Positions 34,242 to 42,981 of a stretch of 64,000 nucleotides of DNA are shown here, in pieces. The position numbers were made by a program, and so were the translations under genes. The notes beneath the pieces were generated by a model that had not been told where the DNA came from, did not search any database, and saw only the letters and a program-made list of their open reading frames with translations. Source of the DNA: Salegentibacter sp. (GTDB taxonomy: Bacteria; Bacteroidota; Bacteroidia; Flavobacteriales; Flavobacteriaceae); contig CP051246.1 of NCBI GenBank assembly GCA_017795085.1, positions 3,908,514 through 3,972,513 on the forward strand. The letters are read 5' to 3'. Position 1 is the first letter of the stretch, and every line of letters starts with the position of its first letter.

Positions 34242-35609
34242 TTATGTGCTTGAAGATTCATTTTCAACAGGTTTCAGCTTTATCCGCATTTCTCGGTGTA
34301 AAAAATAGGCGGTTACGATGGTCGAAAGTACATCGGCAATCGGAAAGGAAATCCACACGCCCAGTTCGCCAAAAATCCTAGGTAAAATCAGGATAAGTGG
34401 AATAAAAAAGAAGCCCTGCCGGGAAAGGGTAAGCAGCAAGGCCGGCATTGCCTTGCCAACCGCCTGAAAATAAGCCGCACCTATAAGCTGAAGCGCTACA
34501 ATGGGGGTGGCCGCAAAAACCCAGCGCATTGCCCGAGGTGTTTCAGCAACAATATCAGGGTTTTGGGTGAAAATCATTACAATTTCTTCAGAAAAAAAGA
34601 AAATCCCTGCAAAAACCAGTAAGCCCAATCCGCAGGCATATAAAATCGCAGTATTAATACTTTTCTTGACGCGCTGATATTTTTGGGCTCCGTAGTTAAA
34701 TCCGGCAATAGGTAAAAACCCTTGTGTTACACCCAAAACCGGGAACAAGGCAAACATCAACATTCGGCCGATAATGGCGTACATCGCCACCCCGTCTTCT
34801 CCGCTTAAATTATACAAGATATTATTCATTAAAAGATAAATAATACTTACCACCGCCTGCCGGGCCAGGGTCACGAAGCCTAAAGAAGATATCTCACTTA
34901 AAATAGGAAGCTTAAACCCAAAATGCGACCAATTAATTTTAAGTTCGGAGTTTTTGGAGAGAAAAAACCAAAGTACATATAGAAAACATAGACTATATGA
35001 AATAGTCGTAGCCCAGGCAGCACCCCACATTCCCCATTCCATTTGATAGATAAAAATATAATCTAACACCAAATTCCCTACAGAAGGAATTATCATGGCC
35101 ACCATGGCAAATTTAGGCTTGCCTTCTGCCCTAATCACGGTATTACCCATCATACAAAGTGCCAGTAATGGCACACCGTATAACACTATGATGTAATACA
35201 CACGGGCGGGATCAAATATCTCACCTTTTCCGCCAAAAGCGGGAATTAACGTATCTACAAAAGCCAGGCCTATCAGGCCAAAACCAATAGTTAGAATTAA
35301 AGTTAAGCTTATCTGGTTTCCGAAGGTACGATAGGCTTTTTCTTTTTCCCCCGAACCCAGTGCTCTTGAGATTATTGAGGAACCACCAATACCAATAGCC
35401 ATTCCCAAAGCCGCGAGAAAAAAGGTAATTGGAAGCACCACATTTATGGCTGCGATAGCAGTAGAACCAATCCAATTTCCCACAAAAATGGTATCGATTA
35501 AAATATTAAGGGACATCACCAAAATCCCCACCGAAGCAGGTAAGGCCTGCTCTATAAGTAATTTTCCAATAGGCTTTTCTCCAAGTGCCGCTGAATTTTT
35601 TCCCCGCAT
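34242..35609 (-). CDS. MATE family efflux transporter
   Basis: A membrane protein of 455 residues from the ATG at 35609, with about twelve TM helices in two halves (SLNILIDTIFVGNWIGSTAIAAINV; second half from SLGFVTLARQAVVSIIYLLM). The frame extends to 35639, but the ATG at 35609 overlaps the hemH stop by one base (TAATG), a standard coupling arrangement. It is not closely similar in N-terminal region to the DinF-like MATE at 13765. Coupling to ferrochelatase raises the idea of porphyrin or heme export, which is only inference. Confidence 0.87.
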   Translation of the reverse strand: MRGKNSAALGEKPIGKLLIEQALPASVGILVMSLNILIDTIFVGNWIGSTAIAAINVVLPITFFLAALGMAIGIGGSSIISRALGSGEKEKAYRTFGNQISLTLILTIGFGLIGLAFVDTLIPAFGGKGEIFDPARVYYIIVLYGVPLLALCMMGNTVIRAEGKPKFAMVAMIIPSVGNLVLDYIFIYQMEWGMWGAAWATTISYSLCFLYVLWFFLSKNSELKINWSHFGFKLPILSEISSLGFVTLARQAVVSIIYLLMNNILYNLSGEDGVAMYAIIGRMLMFALFPVLGVTQGFLPIAGFNYGAQKYQRVKKSINTAILYACGLGLLVFAGIFFFSEEIVMIFTQNPDIVAETPRAMRWVFAATPIVALQLIGAAYFQAVGKAMPALLLTLSRQGFFFIPLILILPRIFGELGVWISFPIADVLSTIVTAYFLHREMRIKLKPVENESSST

Positions 35610-36643
35610 TAAACTTCTACCGGTTTTTGGTGTGCCCATTCATCTATCCAACGGGAAAGGACCTTCACCCAATCGGCACGATCATTTAAACAAGGGACCA
35701 CGTGAAATTCTCCGCCGCCAACTTCTTCAAAAATCTCTTTGCCTTCCATTGCAATTTCCTCCAAAGTTTCCAGGCAATCGGAAACAAAAGCAGGTGTTAC
35801 CACAGCCAGTTTTTTCATTCCCTGTTTTCCGAAGCGTTCTATAGTTCTATCGGTATAGGGTTGAAGCCACGGGTCAAAACCTAAACGGGATTGAAATGAA
35901 ACACTAAAAGTATTTTCTTTTAATTCTAAATATTCGGCTACCAGTCTTGTGGTTTCAAAACATTGATGACGATAACAAAACTGATGCGCTTCTGAAGGAG
36001 TTTTACAACAACTACCGTCTATTTTGCAATGTGATTTAGTGATATCACTTTTTCTGATATGTCGTTCGGGCACACCATGATACGAAAACAATAAATGCTG
36101 AAAATCTTTGCCTTTTAAATGTTCGGCGATACTTTCAGCTAAAACCCTTATGTAATCAGGATGTTTGTAAAAAGGCGGCACGGTGGTAAATTTCATCTGC
36201 GGAAAATGCACTTTCCGAAGTTCTTCTGCCAATACTAAAATTGTTTCTGTAGTGGCCATCGCAAATTGCGGATAAAGAGGAAAGAGCAGTACCTCATCAA
36301 CTCCTTTATCGTGTAATTCCTGCAAACCTGATTTGATTGAAGGTTTTCCGTAACGCATCGCTAGGGCAATTGGCACCGAAGTGATTTCATCAATTTTTTC
36401 CTGAAGTCTTTCTGAAAGGACAATTAACGGTGAGCCCTCATCCCACCATATTCGCTCATAAGCCTCAGCCGATTTTTTAGGGCGGGTATTTAATACAATC
36501 CCTCTTACAATTAAGCTTCGTGCCCAAAAAGGAACATCGATTACGCGCTCATCCATCAAAAATTCATCTAAATAGCGCTTTACATCTTTAGGGTTGGTAC
36601 TATCGGGGGAGCCCAAATTAACCAGCAGTACGCCTTTGCTCAT
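35609..36643 (-). CDS. hemH: Ferrochelatase
   Basis: This 344-residue enzyme inserts Fe(II) into protoporphyrin IX, the last step of protoheme synthesis. Family blocks are GVLLVNLGSPDS at the N-terminus, YGKPSIKSGL, FPLYPQFAMATT, LLFSYHGVPERHI with the catalytic His, and VVTPAFVSDCLETLEEIAMEG with the conserved Glu. Four cysteines in HCKIDGSCCKTPSE suggest a possible Fe-S or structural site. It is 72 bp downstream of thuA on the same strand and coupled to a MATE gene, so it may be part of the araC-headed unit. Confidence 0.96.
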   Translation of the reverse strand: MSKGVLLVNLGSPDSTNPKDVKRYLDEFLMDERVIDVPFWARSLIVRGIVLNTRPKKSAEAYERIWWDEGSPLIVLSERLQEKIDEITSVPIALAMRYGKPSIKSGLQELHDKGVDEVLLFPLYPQFAMATTETILVLAEELRKVHFPQMKFTTVPPFYKHPDYIRVLAESIAEHLKGKDFQHLLFSYHGVPERHIRKSDITKSHCKIDGSCCKTPSEAHQFCYRHQCFETTRLVAEYLELKENTFSVSFQSRLGFDPWLQPYTDRTIERFGKQGMKKLAVVTPAFVSDCLETLEEIAMEGKEIFEEVGGGEFHVVPCLNDRADWVKVLSRWIDEWAHQKPVEV

Positions 36644-36715
36644 AATTTTTCTTTTTCAGCACAAAAATACGCTTATAATTCTGAAGCACCACAGGCTTAC
36701 TATTACACTTATTTA

Positions 36716-37480
36716 TTAATCTATAGAGACCTCTTCATCTAATGCAAATTTTATACATCTAAGCAAATGTTCCTGAAATTCCAGTTCCCAATACGATTCA
36801 CTAGTGTGCCCGCCCCCGGTATAAATGGCCACGCCGCCCGCGTCTAATTCACGATACCAGGCTATAGGATGCTCTTTTCCATTAGTGCCGCCTTCGTAAG
36901 AATTTTCATCTAAGTAGAGTAAGATTTTATTATCGGGATTTAAAGTTTCGTAATTATACCATTCATCTACGCGGCTCCATCTCTCAGGTAAGTGAGAGAC
37001 CGTGGGATGATTTGGGGCATTGTTAATCACATCGGCAGATTGTACTGCCGGGTGGCCTGCAAAAAACCCGCCTACCAGTTCGCGATACCATTCCCAATCG
37101 GGTTCGGTATCGGCAGCAGCGTGAATTCCGAAGAAATTTCCACCTTCTTCCATGTACTTTTTAAAACCGGCTTGTTCTTTTTCATCAAAAACATTTCCAG
37201 TGGTACTTAAGAAAATCACCAAATCGTAGTCCATAAAATCATCTTTACGAAAATCAGCGGCATCCTTGGTGATTTCGGTTTTAAAACCATGATCTTCGCC
37301 TAAAGATTCGATCATATCACAACCTGTTGGAATTGATTCGTGCCAGAATCCTTCGGTTTTATAAAAAACAAGTACACTTTTTTCTTCTTTTTCTTCCTCA
37401 TTTTTTTCCTGTGCCATAAAAATGCCAGGCAATGAAAAAGTAAAAACCATCATAAAAAATAAAGTTTGTAAACAACCCAT
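36716..37480 (-). CDS. Secreted ThuA-like domain protein
   Basis: A 254-residue protein with a signal peptide (LFFMMVFTFSLPGIFMAQ) followed by an acidic/lysine stretch and a ThuA-like class-I-glutamine-amidotransferase fold (SVLVFYKTEGFWHESIPTG, DYDLVIFLSTTGNVF, FFGIHAAADTEPDWEWY, HPIAWYRELDAGGVAIYTGGGHT). ThuA proteins are linked to trehalose utilisation and are common in Bacteroidetes as envelope sugar-related enzymes; the exact reaction is unknown. It begins 3 bp after araC and precedes hemH by 72 bp, an unexpected place for a sugar-related protein. Confidence 0.83.
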   Translation of the reverse strand: MGCLQTLFFMMVFTFSLPGIFMAQEKNEEEKEEKSVLVFYKTEGFWHESIPTGCDMIESLGEDHGFKTEITKDAADFRKDDFMDYDLVIFLSTTGNVFDEKEQAGFKKYMEEGGNFFGIHAAADTEPDWEWYRELVGGFFAGHPAVQSADVINNAPNHPTVSHLPERWSRVDEWYNYETLNPDNKILLYLDENSYEGGTNGKEHPIAWYRELDAGGVAIYTGGGHTSESYWELEFQEHLLRCIKFALDEEVSID

Positions 37481-37483
37481 CGA

Positions 37484-38383
37484 CTACATATTTGTTGAAA
37501 GAGACATTAAATATTTCTTTGGCGTAGTACCAAATTTCTTCTTAAATGCAGCAATAAAATGGCTCGCAGTGCTATACCCAAGTTTTAAACCGACTTCATT
37601 TACATTATACTCGCCGGTATCGAGCAGCTGCCGGCCATATTCCATTTTATAATCAAAAAGAAAACTATATACTGAATCGCTATAAATCTGTTTGAAACCT
37701 TCCTTCAATTTTTTTAAACTTAATCCAATTTCATCAGAAAGTTCCTGTAGAGAAGGCGGTTCGGCCATTTGAGCAATAACAATTTCTTTAGCTTTCCTGA
37801 TTTTAAGAATATTTTCTTCATCGCTTAAATACGGACATTGCTCCAAATCAGGATTTTCGGTACGATTAAAATACAGGCTTAACAATTCATAAGCCTTGGC
37901 TTTAAAATAGAGTTCTTTGATATTTTTAGCCAGATTAAAGTTTAGCAACTGATTTAAAACAATGGCCATAGGTGGAGAAACTGCAGTTTCTTTATAATAT
38001 TTTTTATCGCGATTTTCTTCGCTTAAAAAAGGGATATAACTGGCTTCTTTTGAAAATAGAGCATGAAATTTTTTAATCGAAATCACCAATGACACCACCC
38101 ATGAATCAGGAGCCAAATTTAAATGCAGCGGCAAATCCCGTTGCGGGTTATAGAGCAGCAATGCGCTTTCTTCTGCTAGGGGCAACTCATAACCGCCAGC
38201 GTTAAACAAAAATTTACACTGGCCTTTTACATTAAAATGAAACTGAATAAAACTACTGTCTATCTTCCGTTCAAAAACCTGTGTATTCACGGTATCATTC
38301 TGAAATTTAAGTACATAAAAGCCCTCTTCAATCTTTGTACTCACAAAAGCACTTTCAGCGATATTTTTATTAGCTGTATCCAT
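37484..38383 (-). CDS. AraC-family regulator, PchR-like
   Basis: A 299-residue activator-type protein. The N-terminal part (1-195) is a ligand-binding domain. The C-terminal double helix-turn-helix (about 205-295) reads PPSLQELSDEIGLSLKKLKEGFKQIY, then NVNEVGLKLGYSTASHFIAAFKKKFG and TPKKYL. The L-x-KLK-x-GFKQ-Y form is that of PchR and related siderophore-uptake regulators, not of sugar AraC proteins. The near-perfect operator shared with feoA lies 18 bp before its start. It is divergent from the hemA operon and heads the araC-thuA-hemH-MATE run, so it probably links iron status to heme synthesis. Confidence 0.85.
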   Translation of the reverse strand: MDTANKNIAESAFVSTKIEEGFYVLKFQNDTVNTQVFERKIDSSFIQFHFNVKGQCKFLFNAGGYELPLAEESALLLYNPQRDLPLHLNLAPDSWVVSLVISIKKFHALFSKEASYIPFLSEENRDKKYYKETAVSPPMAIVLNQLLNFNLAKNIKELYFKAKAYELLSLYFNRTENPDLEQCPYLSDEENILKIRKAKEIVIAQMAEPPSLQELSDEIGLSLKKLKEGFKQIYSDSVYSFLFDYKMEYGRQLLDTGEYNVNEVGLKLGYSTASHFIAAFKKKFGTTPKKYLMSLSTNM

Positions 38384-38401
38384 TCTTTTAAAATAAATCT
38401 A

Positions 38402-38418
38402 TTTAGAATCAATCTAAA
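38402..38418 (-). promoter_or_regulatory. Candidate iron/metal operator before the AraC-type gene
   Basis: TTTAGA-ATCAA-TCTAAA is a perfect 6-bp inverted repeat with a 5-bp centre, ending 18 bp before the AraC start codon. The feoA leader holds the same 17-mer with one change. The chance of two such matches exactly at starts of iron-related genes is low. Confidence 0.68.
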
Positions 38419-38551
38419 CAAAACAATGTTAAACAGTTGAATTTACTATAAATTGCAGAATTCCCCCAAACAAATAAAGGAAAATTATAATTAAAATCAT
38501 ATATCGACACATTTAGTACTTTCAGCGTTATATTTTCATTAAGCTATGTTA

Positions 38552-38559
38552 TACTTTTG
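38552..38559 (+). promoter_or_regulatory. TAnnTTTG -7 element of the hem operon
   Basis: TACTTTTG lies 23 bp before the hemA ATG and is the only matching -7 element in the 199-bp divergent gap. No ideal -33 TTG was found. Confidence 0.5.
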
Positions 38560-38582
38560 TCCCGCAATCCTTAGAAATATAC

Positions 38583-39839
38583 ATGGACAATTTTCATATT
38601 TCCGGAGCAAAGCATTTTTACACCATCGGACTGAGTTACAAAAAGGCCGATGCGGCAATCAGAGGCCATTTTAGCCTTGATGAAGAAGCTAAGCTCCGCT
38701 TATTGCAACAGGCAAAGGCTGAAGGCATCGATGCTATTTTGGCTACCTCTACCTGTAACCGTACTGAAATTTACGGCTTTGCAAACCACCCTTTTGAACT
38801 TATAAAACTGCTTTGCGAACATACTCATGGCACGGTTGAAGAGTTTGAAAAAGTGGCCTATGTTCATAAAAACAAAAGGGCCATCGCACATATGTTTCGG
38901 GTAGGCACCGGGCTTGACAGTCAGATTTTAGGCGATTTTGAGATTATAAGTCAGCTTAAACATTCATTTATACTTTCAAAAAAAGCAGGACTTACCAACG
39001 CATTTTTAGAACGTCTTGTGAATGCTGTAATACAGGCCAGTAAACGTATTAAAAACGAAACCGAAATTTCAAGCGGTGCCACTTCAGTGTCTTTTGCTTC
39101 AGTACAATATATTCTGAACAATATCCAGGAAATTTCTAAAAAGAATATTTTGCTTTTCGGAACCGGGAAAATTGGGCGGAATACTTGTGAAAATCTGGTA
39201 AAACATACACAAAACAACCACATTACTTTAATAAATCGCACCAAAGACAAGGCGGAAAAAATAGCGGGGAAATTTAATTTACTAGTTAAAGATTATGCCA
39301 ATTTACAAGCTGAAATCAGAAACACAGACATTCTAATTGTAGCTACCGGTGCTCAAAATCCTACGATTTCCAAAGAATTGATCTATGCCAAAAAATCTTT
39401 ATTGATATTAGACCTTTCCATCCCCAAAAACGTGACCGATGATGTGGCGCAATTGCCAAATGTTGAAGTGATTCACCTTGATCAACTTTCAAAAATAACC
39501 GATGAGACTTTGGAGCGCCGACAGGGCTTTATTCCTGAGGCCGAAAAAATTATTACTGAAGTAGAAGCTGATTTCACCAAATGGCTGGAAACCCGAAAAT
39601 TTGCACCTACCATTAAAGCTTTAAAGAAAAAGTTAAAAGGGATGAAAGATGCAGAACTCGACTTTCAGCGTAAAAAAATTGAAGGTTTCAATGATGAACA
39701 GGCTGAAATAATTAGTGATCGTATTATTCAGAAAATAACGAAACACTTTGCCAATCATCTAAAAGGCGATTCAGAAACCACCGATGAGAGTCTGGAGCTT
39801 ATCCAGAAAGTTTTTCAGCTTGAAGAATTGCGAAAATGA
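38583..39839 (+). CDS. hemA: Glutamyl-tRNA reductase
   Basis: A 418-residue NADPH enzyme that reduces glutamyl-tRNA(Glu) to glutamate-1-semialdehyde, the committed step of the C5 heme pathway. The catalytic cysteine is C58 in STCNRTEIYG. The NADPH domain holds LFGTGKIGRNTCENL, and the C-terminal dimerisation helix carries DFQRKKIEGFNDEQAE. The N-terminal YTIGLSYKKA segment is standard. It starts the forward heme operon and overlaps hemC by 4 bp (ATGA). Confidence 0.96.
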   Translation: MDNFHISGAKHFYTIGLSYKKADAAIRGHFSLDEEAKLRLLQQAKAEGIDAILATSTCNRTEIYGFANHPFELIKLLCEHTHGTVEEFEKVAYVHKNKRAIAHMFRVGTGLDSQILGDFEIISQLKHSFILSKKAGLTNAFLERLVNAVIQASKRIKNETEISSGATSVSFASVQYILNNIQEISKKNILLFGTGKIGRNTCENLVKHTQNNHITLINRTKDKAEKIAGKFNLLVKDYANLQAEIRNTDILIVATGAQNPTISKELIYAKKSLLILDLSIPKNVTDDVAQLPNVEVIHLDQLSKITDETLERRQGFIPEAEKIITEVEADFTKWLETRKFAPTIKALKKKLKGMKDAELDFQRKKIEGFNDEQAEIISDRIIQKITKHFANHLKGDSETTDESLELIQKVFQLEELRK

Positions 39840-40747
39840 ACAAGGTAATTCGCATAGGTACCCGCGATAGTGAATTAGCATTGTGGCAAGCCAAAACTGT
39901 CCAAAATGCTTTAGAAAAATTAGGTCATAAAAGCAAGTTAGTACCCGTAAAATCTACCGGTGACCTTAATCTCGATCAGCCACTTTACGAAATGGGCATC
40001 ACAGGAATTTTCACCAAAACCCTGGATGTGGCGATGATTAAAGGTGAAATTGATATTGCCGTACATTCTATGAAAGACGTGCCAACCCGTTTACCAAAAG
40101 GCATTGTGGAAGCTGCGGTATTAAAAAGGGCTGCACCCCAGGATATTTTAATCCATAAGAACCTGGATTTTCTTGAAGGTAAAGGCAGTATTGCCACCGG
40201 AAGTCTCCGCCGAAAAGCGCAATGGCTTAATCGTTACCCACAACACAAGGTTTTTGACCTGCGTGGAAATGTAAATACCCGACTTAAAAAGTTGGAAAAT
40301 AATAATTGGGATGGGGCTATTTTCGCAGCCGCCGGCCTGAAACGCATTAATCTAACCCCTGAAAACCACATAAAGCTTAATTGGATGATTCCGGCGCCGG
40401 CACAAGGTGCAATGCTTGTAGTGGCGATGGAAAACGATAAATTTTCACTCGAAGCCTTACAAATGCTAAACCACCGGAAATCGGAAATTGCTGTTCATAT
40501 TGAACGCGAATTCTTACAAACTTTGGAGGGTGGCTGTACGGCTCCCATCGGTGCTTTGGTTAAAGTAACCCAGGAGCTGATTTACTTTAAAGGCGCACTT
40601 TTTAGTTTAGATGGAAAACAGAATTTTGAGGTTGAGAAAACCGGACAAATCTCAGAAATTGAAGGTTTTGGAAAAAAATGTGCAGAAGAAGTCCTGAAAA
40701 ATGGAGGTGAAAAATTGATGCGAGAAATTAAAAAGGAATTGGAATAG
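39836..40747 (+). CDS. hemC: Hydroxymethylbilane synthase (porphobilinogen deaminase)
   Basis: This 303-residue enzyme joins four porphobilinogens into hydroxymethylbilane. Visible are IRIGTRDSELALWQA, HSMKDVPTRLP, SLRRKAQWL and FDLRGNVNTRL arginine blocks, and EGGCTAPIGA, where Cys234 binds the dipyrromethane cofactor. Length is typical. It overlaps hemA by 4 bp and precedes hemD by 33 bp. Confidence 0.97.
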   Translation: MNKVIRIGTRDSELALWQAKTVQNALEKLGHKSKLVPVKSTGDLNLDQPLYEMGITGIFTKTLDVAMIKGEIDIAVHSMKDVPTRLPKGIVEAAVLKRAAPQDILIHKNLDFLEGKGSIATGSLRRKAQWLNRYPQHKVFDLRGNVNTRLKKLENNNWDGAIFAAAGLKRINLTPENHIKLNWMIPAPAQGAMLVVAMENDKFSLEALQMLNHRKSEIAVHIEREFLQTLEGGCTAPIGALVKVTQELIYFKGALFSLDGKQNFEVEKTGQISEIEGFGKKCAEEVLKNGGEKLMREIKKELE

Positions 40748-40780
40748 TAAGGCCATCTAAACCAAAAAACCAAATAAATT

Positions 40781-41467
40781 GTGGATAGCTTAGACTTACA
40801 TACCTGTTTTAAGGAGAAAAGAACTATCCTTTCCACAAAAACACTTTCCTCCTCACAAAAAAACCTTTTATTAAACGCTAATTTACAATTTGTTGAATAT
40901 AATGCGATTAAAATCGAATTTTTAGATTTCCATTCTACAAAAACTATACTTGAAAACGCTATAATTACCAGTAAAAATTCTGCAAAAGCGATTCTGGATA
41001 AACAAATTGAGATAACAAACTGTTTTTGTGTAGGCGATAAAACAGCAGCATCCCTTCAGGAAAACGGCTATTTTGTAAAAGAAACAGCAAATTACGGAAG
41101 TGAGCTGGGAACAGTAATCGCTGAAAAATATAGGGAAGAAAAATTTTCTTTTTTCTGCGGAAACAAGCGCCGCCCGGAATTGCCTTCCATTTTAAAAGAA
41201 AACAAGGTTGATTTTGAAGAAATTGAGGTTTATAAAACAAGCTTAAATTTCAGGGATTTTGAACAGGAGTTTGACGGCATTTTATTTTTTAGTCCGAGTG
41301 CGGTAAAAAGTTTTACTAAAGAAAACAAGCTGGCCGGGATTCCGGCTTTTTGCATCGGGAAAACTACCGCTGCTGAAGCCGAAAAACACACCAAAAAAAT
41401 TATAACCGCCACCAAACCAAGTATTGAAAACGTAATTGTGCAGGTGGTAAAATATTTTAAAACATGA
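40781..41467 (+). CDS. hemD: Uroporphyrinogen-III synthase
   Basis: A 228-residue protein that closes and flips ring D of hydroxymethylbilane. HemD is poorly conserved in sequence; the call rests on the N-terminal [19 protein letters not shown], the FTSKNS-like [10 protein letters not shown] block, [15 protein letters not shown], and [10 protein letters not shown], and on its place between hemC and hemE. The start is a GTG at 40781; no ATG exists near it, and the first 13 residues are unlike the family, so initiation slightly downstream is possible. It overlaps hemE by 4 bp. Confidence 0.9.
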   Translation: MDSLDLHTCFKEKRTILSTKTLSSSQKNLLLNANLQFVEYNAIKIEFLDFHSTKTILENAIITSKNSAKAILDKQIEITNCFCVGDKTAASLQENGYFVKETANYGSELGTVIAEKYREEKFSFFCGNKRRPELPSILKENKVDFEEIEVYKTSLNFRDFEQEFDGILFFSPSAVKSFTKENKLAGIPAFCIGKTTAAEAEKHTKKIITATKPSIENVIVQVVKYFKT

Positions 41468-42483
41468 TAAAAAACGATCTCTTTCTAAAAGCTTTAAAAG
41501 GCGAAAGCGTAGCCCGCCCGCCCGTATGGATGATGCGCCAGGCCGGTCGTTACCTGCCCGATTTTATGAAGCTGAAAGAAAAATACGATTTCTTTACCCG
41601 CTGTCGCACCCCCGAACTGGCTACCGAAATTACTGTGATGCCCATTCGCCAAATCGGTACCGATGCGGCTATTCTATTTAGCGATATTTTGGTAATTCCG
41701 CAGGCGATGAATATTGAAGTGGAAATGAAACCCGGCCTTGGTCCCTGGCTTCCAAATCCTGTAAGAACCCAGGAAGACGTAGATCGCGTAATTGTTCCTG
41801 ATATCGAAGAAACCCTTGGTTATGTGATGGACGCCATTAGAATGACCAAACAGGAACTTAATGAAGAAGTTCCATTAATTGGTTTTGCAGGTTCCCCGTG
41901 GACCATTCTTTGTTATGCCGTACAGGGCCAGGGATCTAAGAATTTTGATCTTGCCAAGAAGTTCTGTTTTACCAATCCGGTGGCAGCACACCAACTTTTG
42001 CAAAAAATCACCGATACTACTATTGCTTATCTAAAAGCAAAAGTTGAAGCCGGTGTAGATGTCGTGCAGATTTTTGATTCCTGGGGAGGGATGTTAGGCC
42101 CGGTTGACTACCAGGAGTTTTCCTGGAAATATATTCAACAAATTATCGATGCCTTAAAAGATGAAATTCCGGTAATTGCCTTCGGAAAAGGTTGCTGGTT
42201 TGCTTTGCACGAAATGTCAAAATCAGGTGCTTCAGCTTTAGGACTGGATTGGACCATTACCGCCAGAAATGCGCGTTATTTAACCGGTGGAGAAATCACG
42301 TTACAGGGAAATTTTGACCCGGCACGTTTGTATTCGCCACCTTCGGAAATCAGGAAAATGGTACACCAGATGATTAATGATTTTGGAAAAAATCGTTACA
42401 TTGTTAATTTGGGTCACGGAATACTTCCGGATATCCCGGTAGAAAATGCCAAAGCTTTTGTAGATGCAGTAAAAGAGTATTAG
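41464..42483 (+). CDS. hemE: Uroporphyrinogen decarboxylase
   Basis: It removes the four acetate carboxyls of uroporphyrinogen III. The 339 residues carry the family signatures [16 protein letters not shown] (N-terminal Arg/Asp active-site block), [14 protein letters not shown] with the catalytic Asp, [10 protein letters not shown], and the C-terminal [14 protein letters not shown]. It overlaps hemD by 4 bp, and the next gene begins 3 bp after its stop. Confidence 0.97.
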   Translation: MIKNDLFLKALKGESVARPPVWMMRQAGRYLPDFMKLKEKYDFFTRCRTPELATEITVMPIRQIGTDAAILFSDILVIPQAMNIEVEMKPGLGPWLPNPVRTQEDVDRVIVPDIEETLGYVMDAIRMTKQELNEEVPLIGFAGSPWTILCYAVQGQGSKNFDLAKKFCFTNPVAAHQLLQKITDTTIAYLKAKVEAGVDVVQIFDSWGGMLGPVDYQEFSWKYIQQIIDALKDEIPVIAFGKGCWFALHEMSKSGASALGLDWTITARNARYLTGGEITLQGNFDPARLYSPPSEIRKMVHQMINDFGKNRYIVNLGHGILPDIPVENAKAFVDAVKEY

Positions 42484-42486
42484 AGA

Positions 42487-42981
42487 ATGGCAATTTGGGC
42501 AAGAATTAAAAACCTGGAACCTGCTGAATTTTATCAGTTGTTTCAGGTTTTTGTAAGTCGGCCTCTATTTCTTGTACCCACTTATCGCGCTACCCGAGAA
42601 ACCTTAACTATTGCCGATAAGCTCTTCGGAAGGGATCATCATCAAGATAATCGAACGAATGCTTTTCGACACGCACTATGGAATTTCAAAATTTCTGAAG
42701 CCTGTTTTTCGGTTTGCAATTCGGTAGAAAAATCGGTGCAATGGAGTAAAAAAATCACCGATTTACACGAAAAACTCTCGCCAAACGAAACGCTTTCCAG
42801 AGAAATGGATTTGCATAATAACTGGATTGGGCGTGTAGCATTCGAAAAGTTTTATGTTGAAGCAGGGTTTGATTCTTCAGCCTTTTTTCAGCAGCAAATG
42901 CAAGAAGCTATAAAAATATCATCAATTGAAGAAATTAAAAATTATCCTGAACATCAGGTTTATATAGAAAACAGAACATGA
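42487..42981 (+). CDS. DUF6973-like protein in the heme operon
   Basis: A 164-residue soluble protein of unknown function. The arrangement KLFGRDHHQDNRTNAFRHALWNF ... EMDLHNNWIGRVAFEK recalls the DUF6973 pattern (G-x-DAFRHAYWNAL ... MDLHNNxxGR), where conserved His/Asp/Asn could bind a metal; this is a likeness seen by eye. It follows hemE by 3 bp and overlaps hemF by 4 bp, so it is fully inside the operon and probably coexpressed with both enzymes. Confidence 0.68.
   Translation: MAIWARIKNLEPAEFYQLFQVFVSRPLFLVPTYRATRETLTIADKLFGRDHHQDNRTNAFRHALWNFKISEACFSVCNSVEKSVQWSKKITDLHEKLSPNETLSREMDLHNNWIGRVAFEKFYVEAGFDSSAFFQQQMQEAIKISSIEEIKNYPEHQVYIENRT

Noticed and set aside
37484..38383. Sugar-responsive AraC regulator (because of the adjacent ThuA-like gene)
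   Set aside because: The helix-turn-helix has the PchR-type L-x-KLK-x-GFKQ form and the gene carries the operator shared with feoA, which favours iron.
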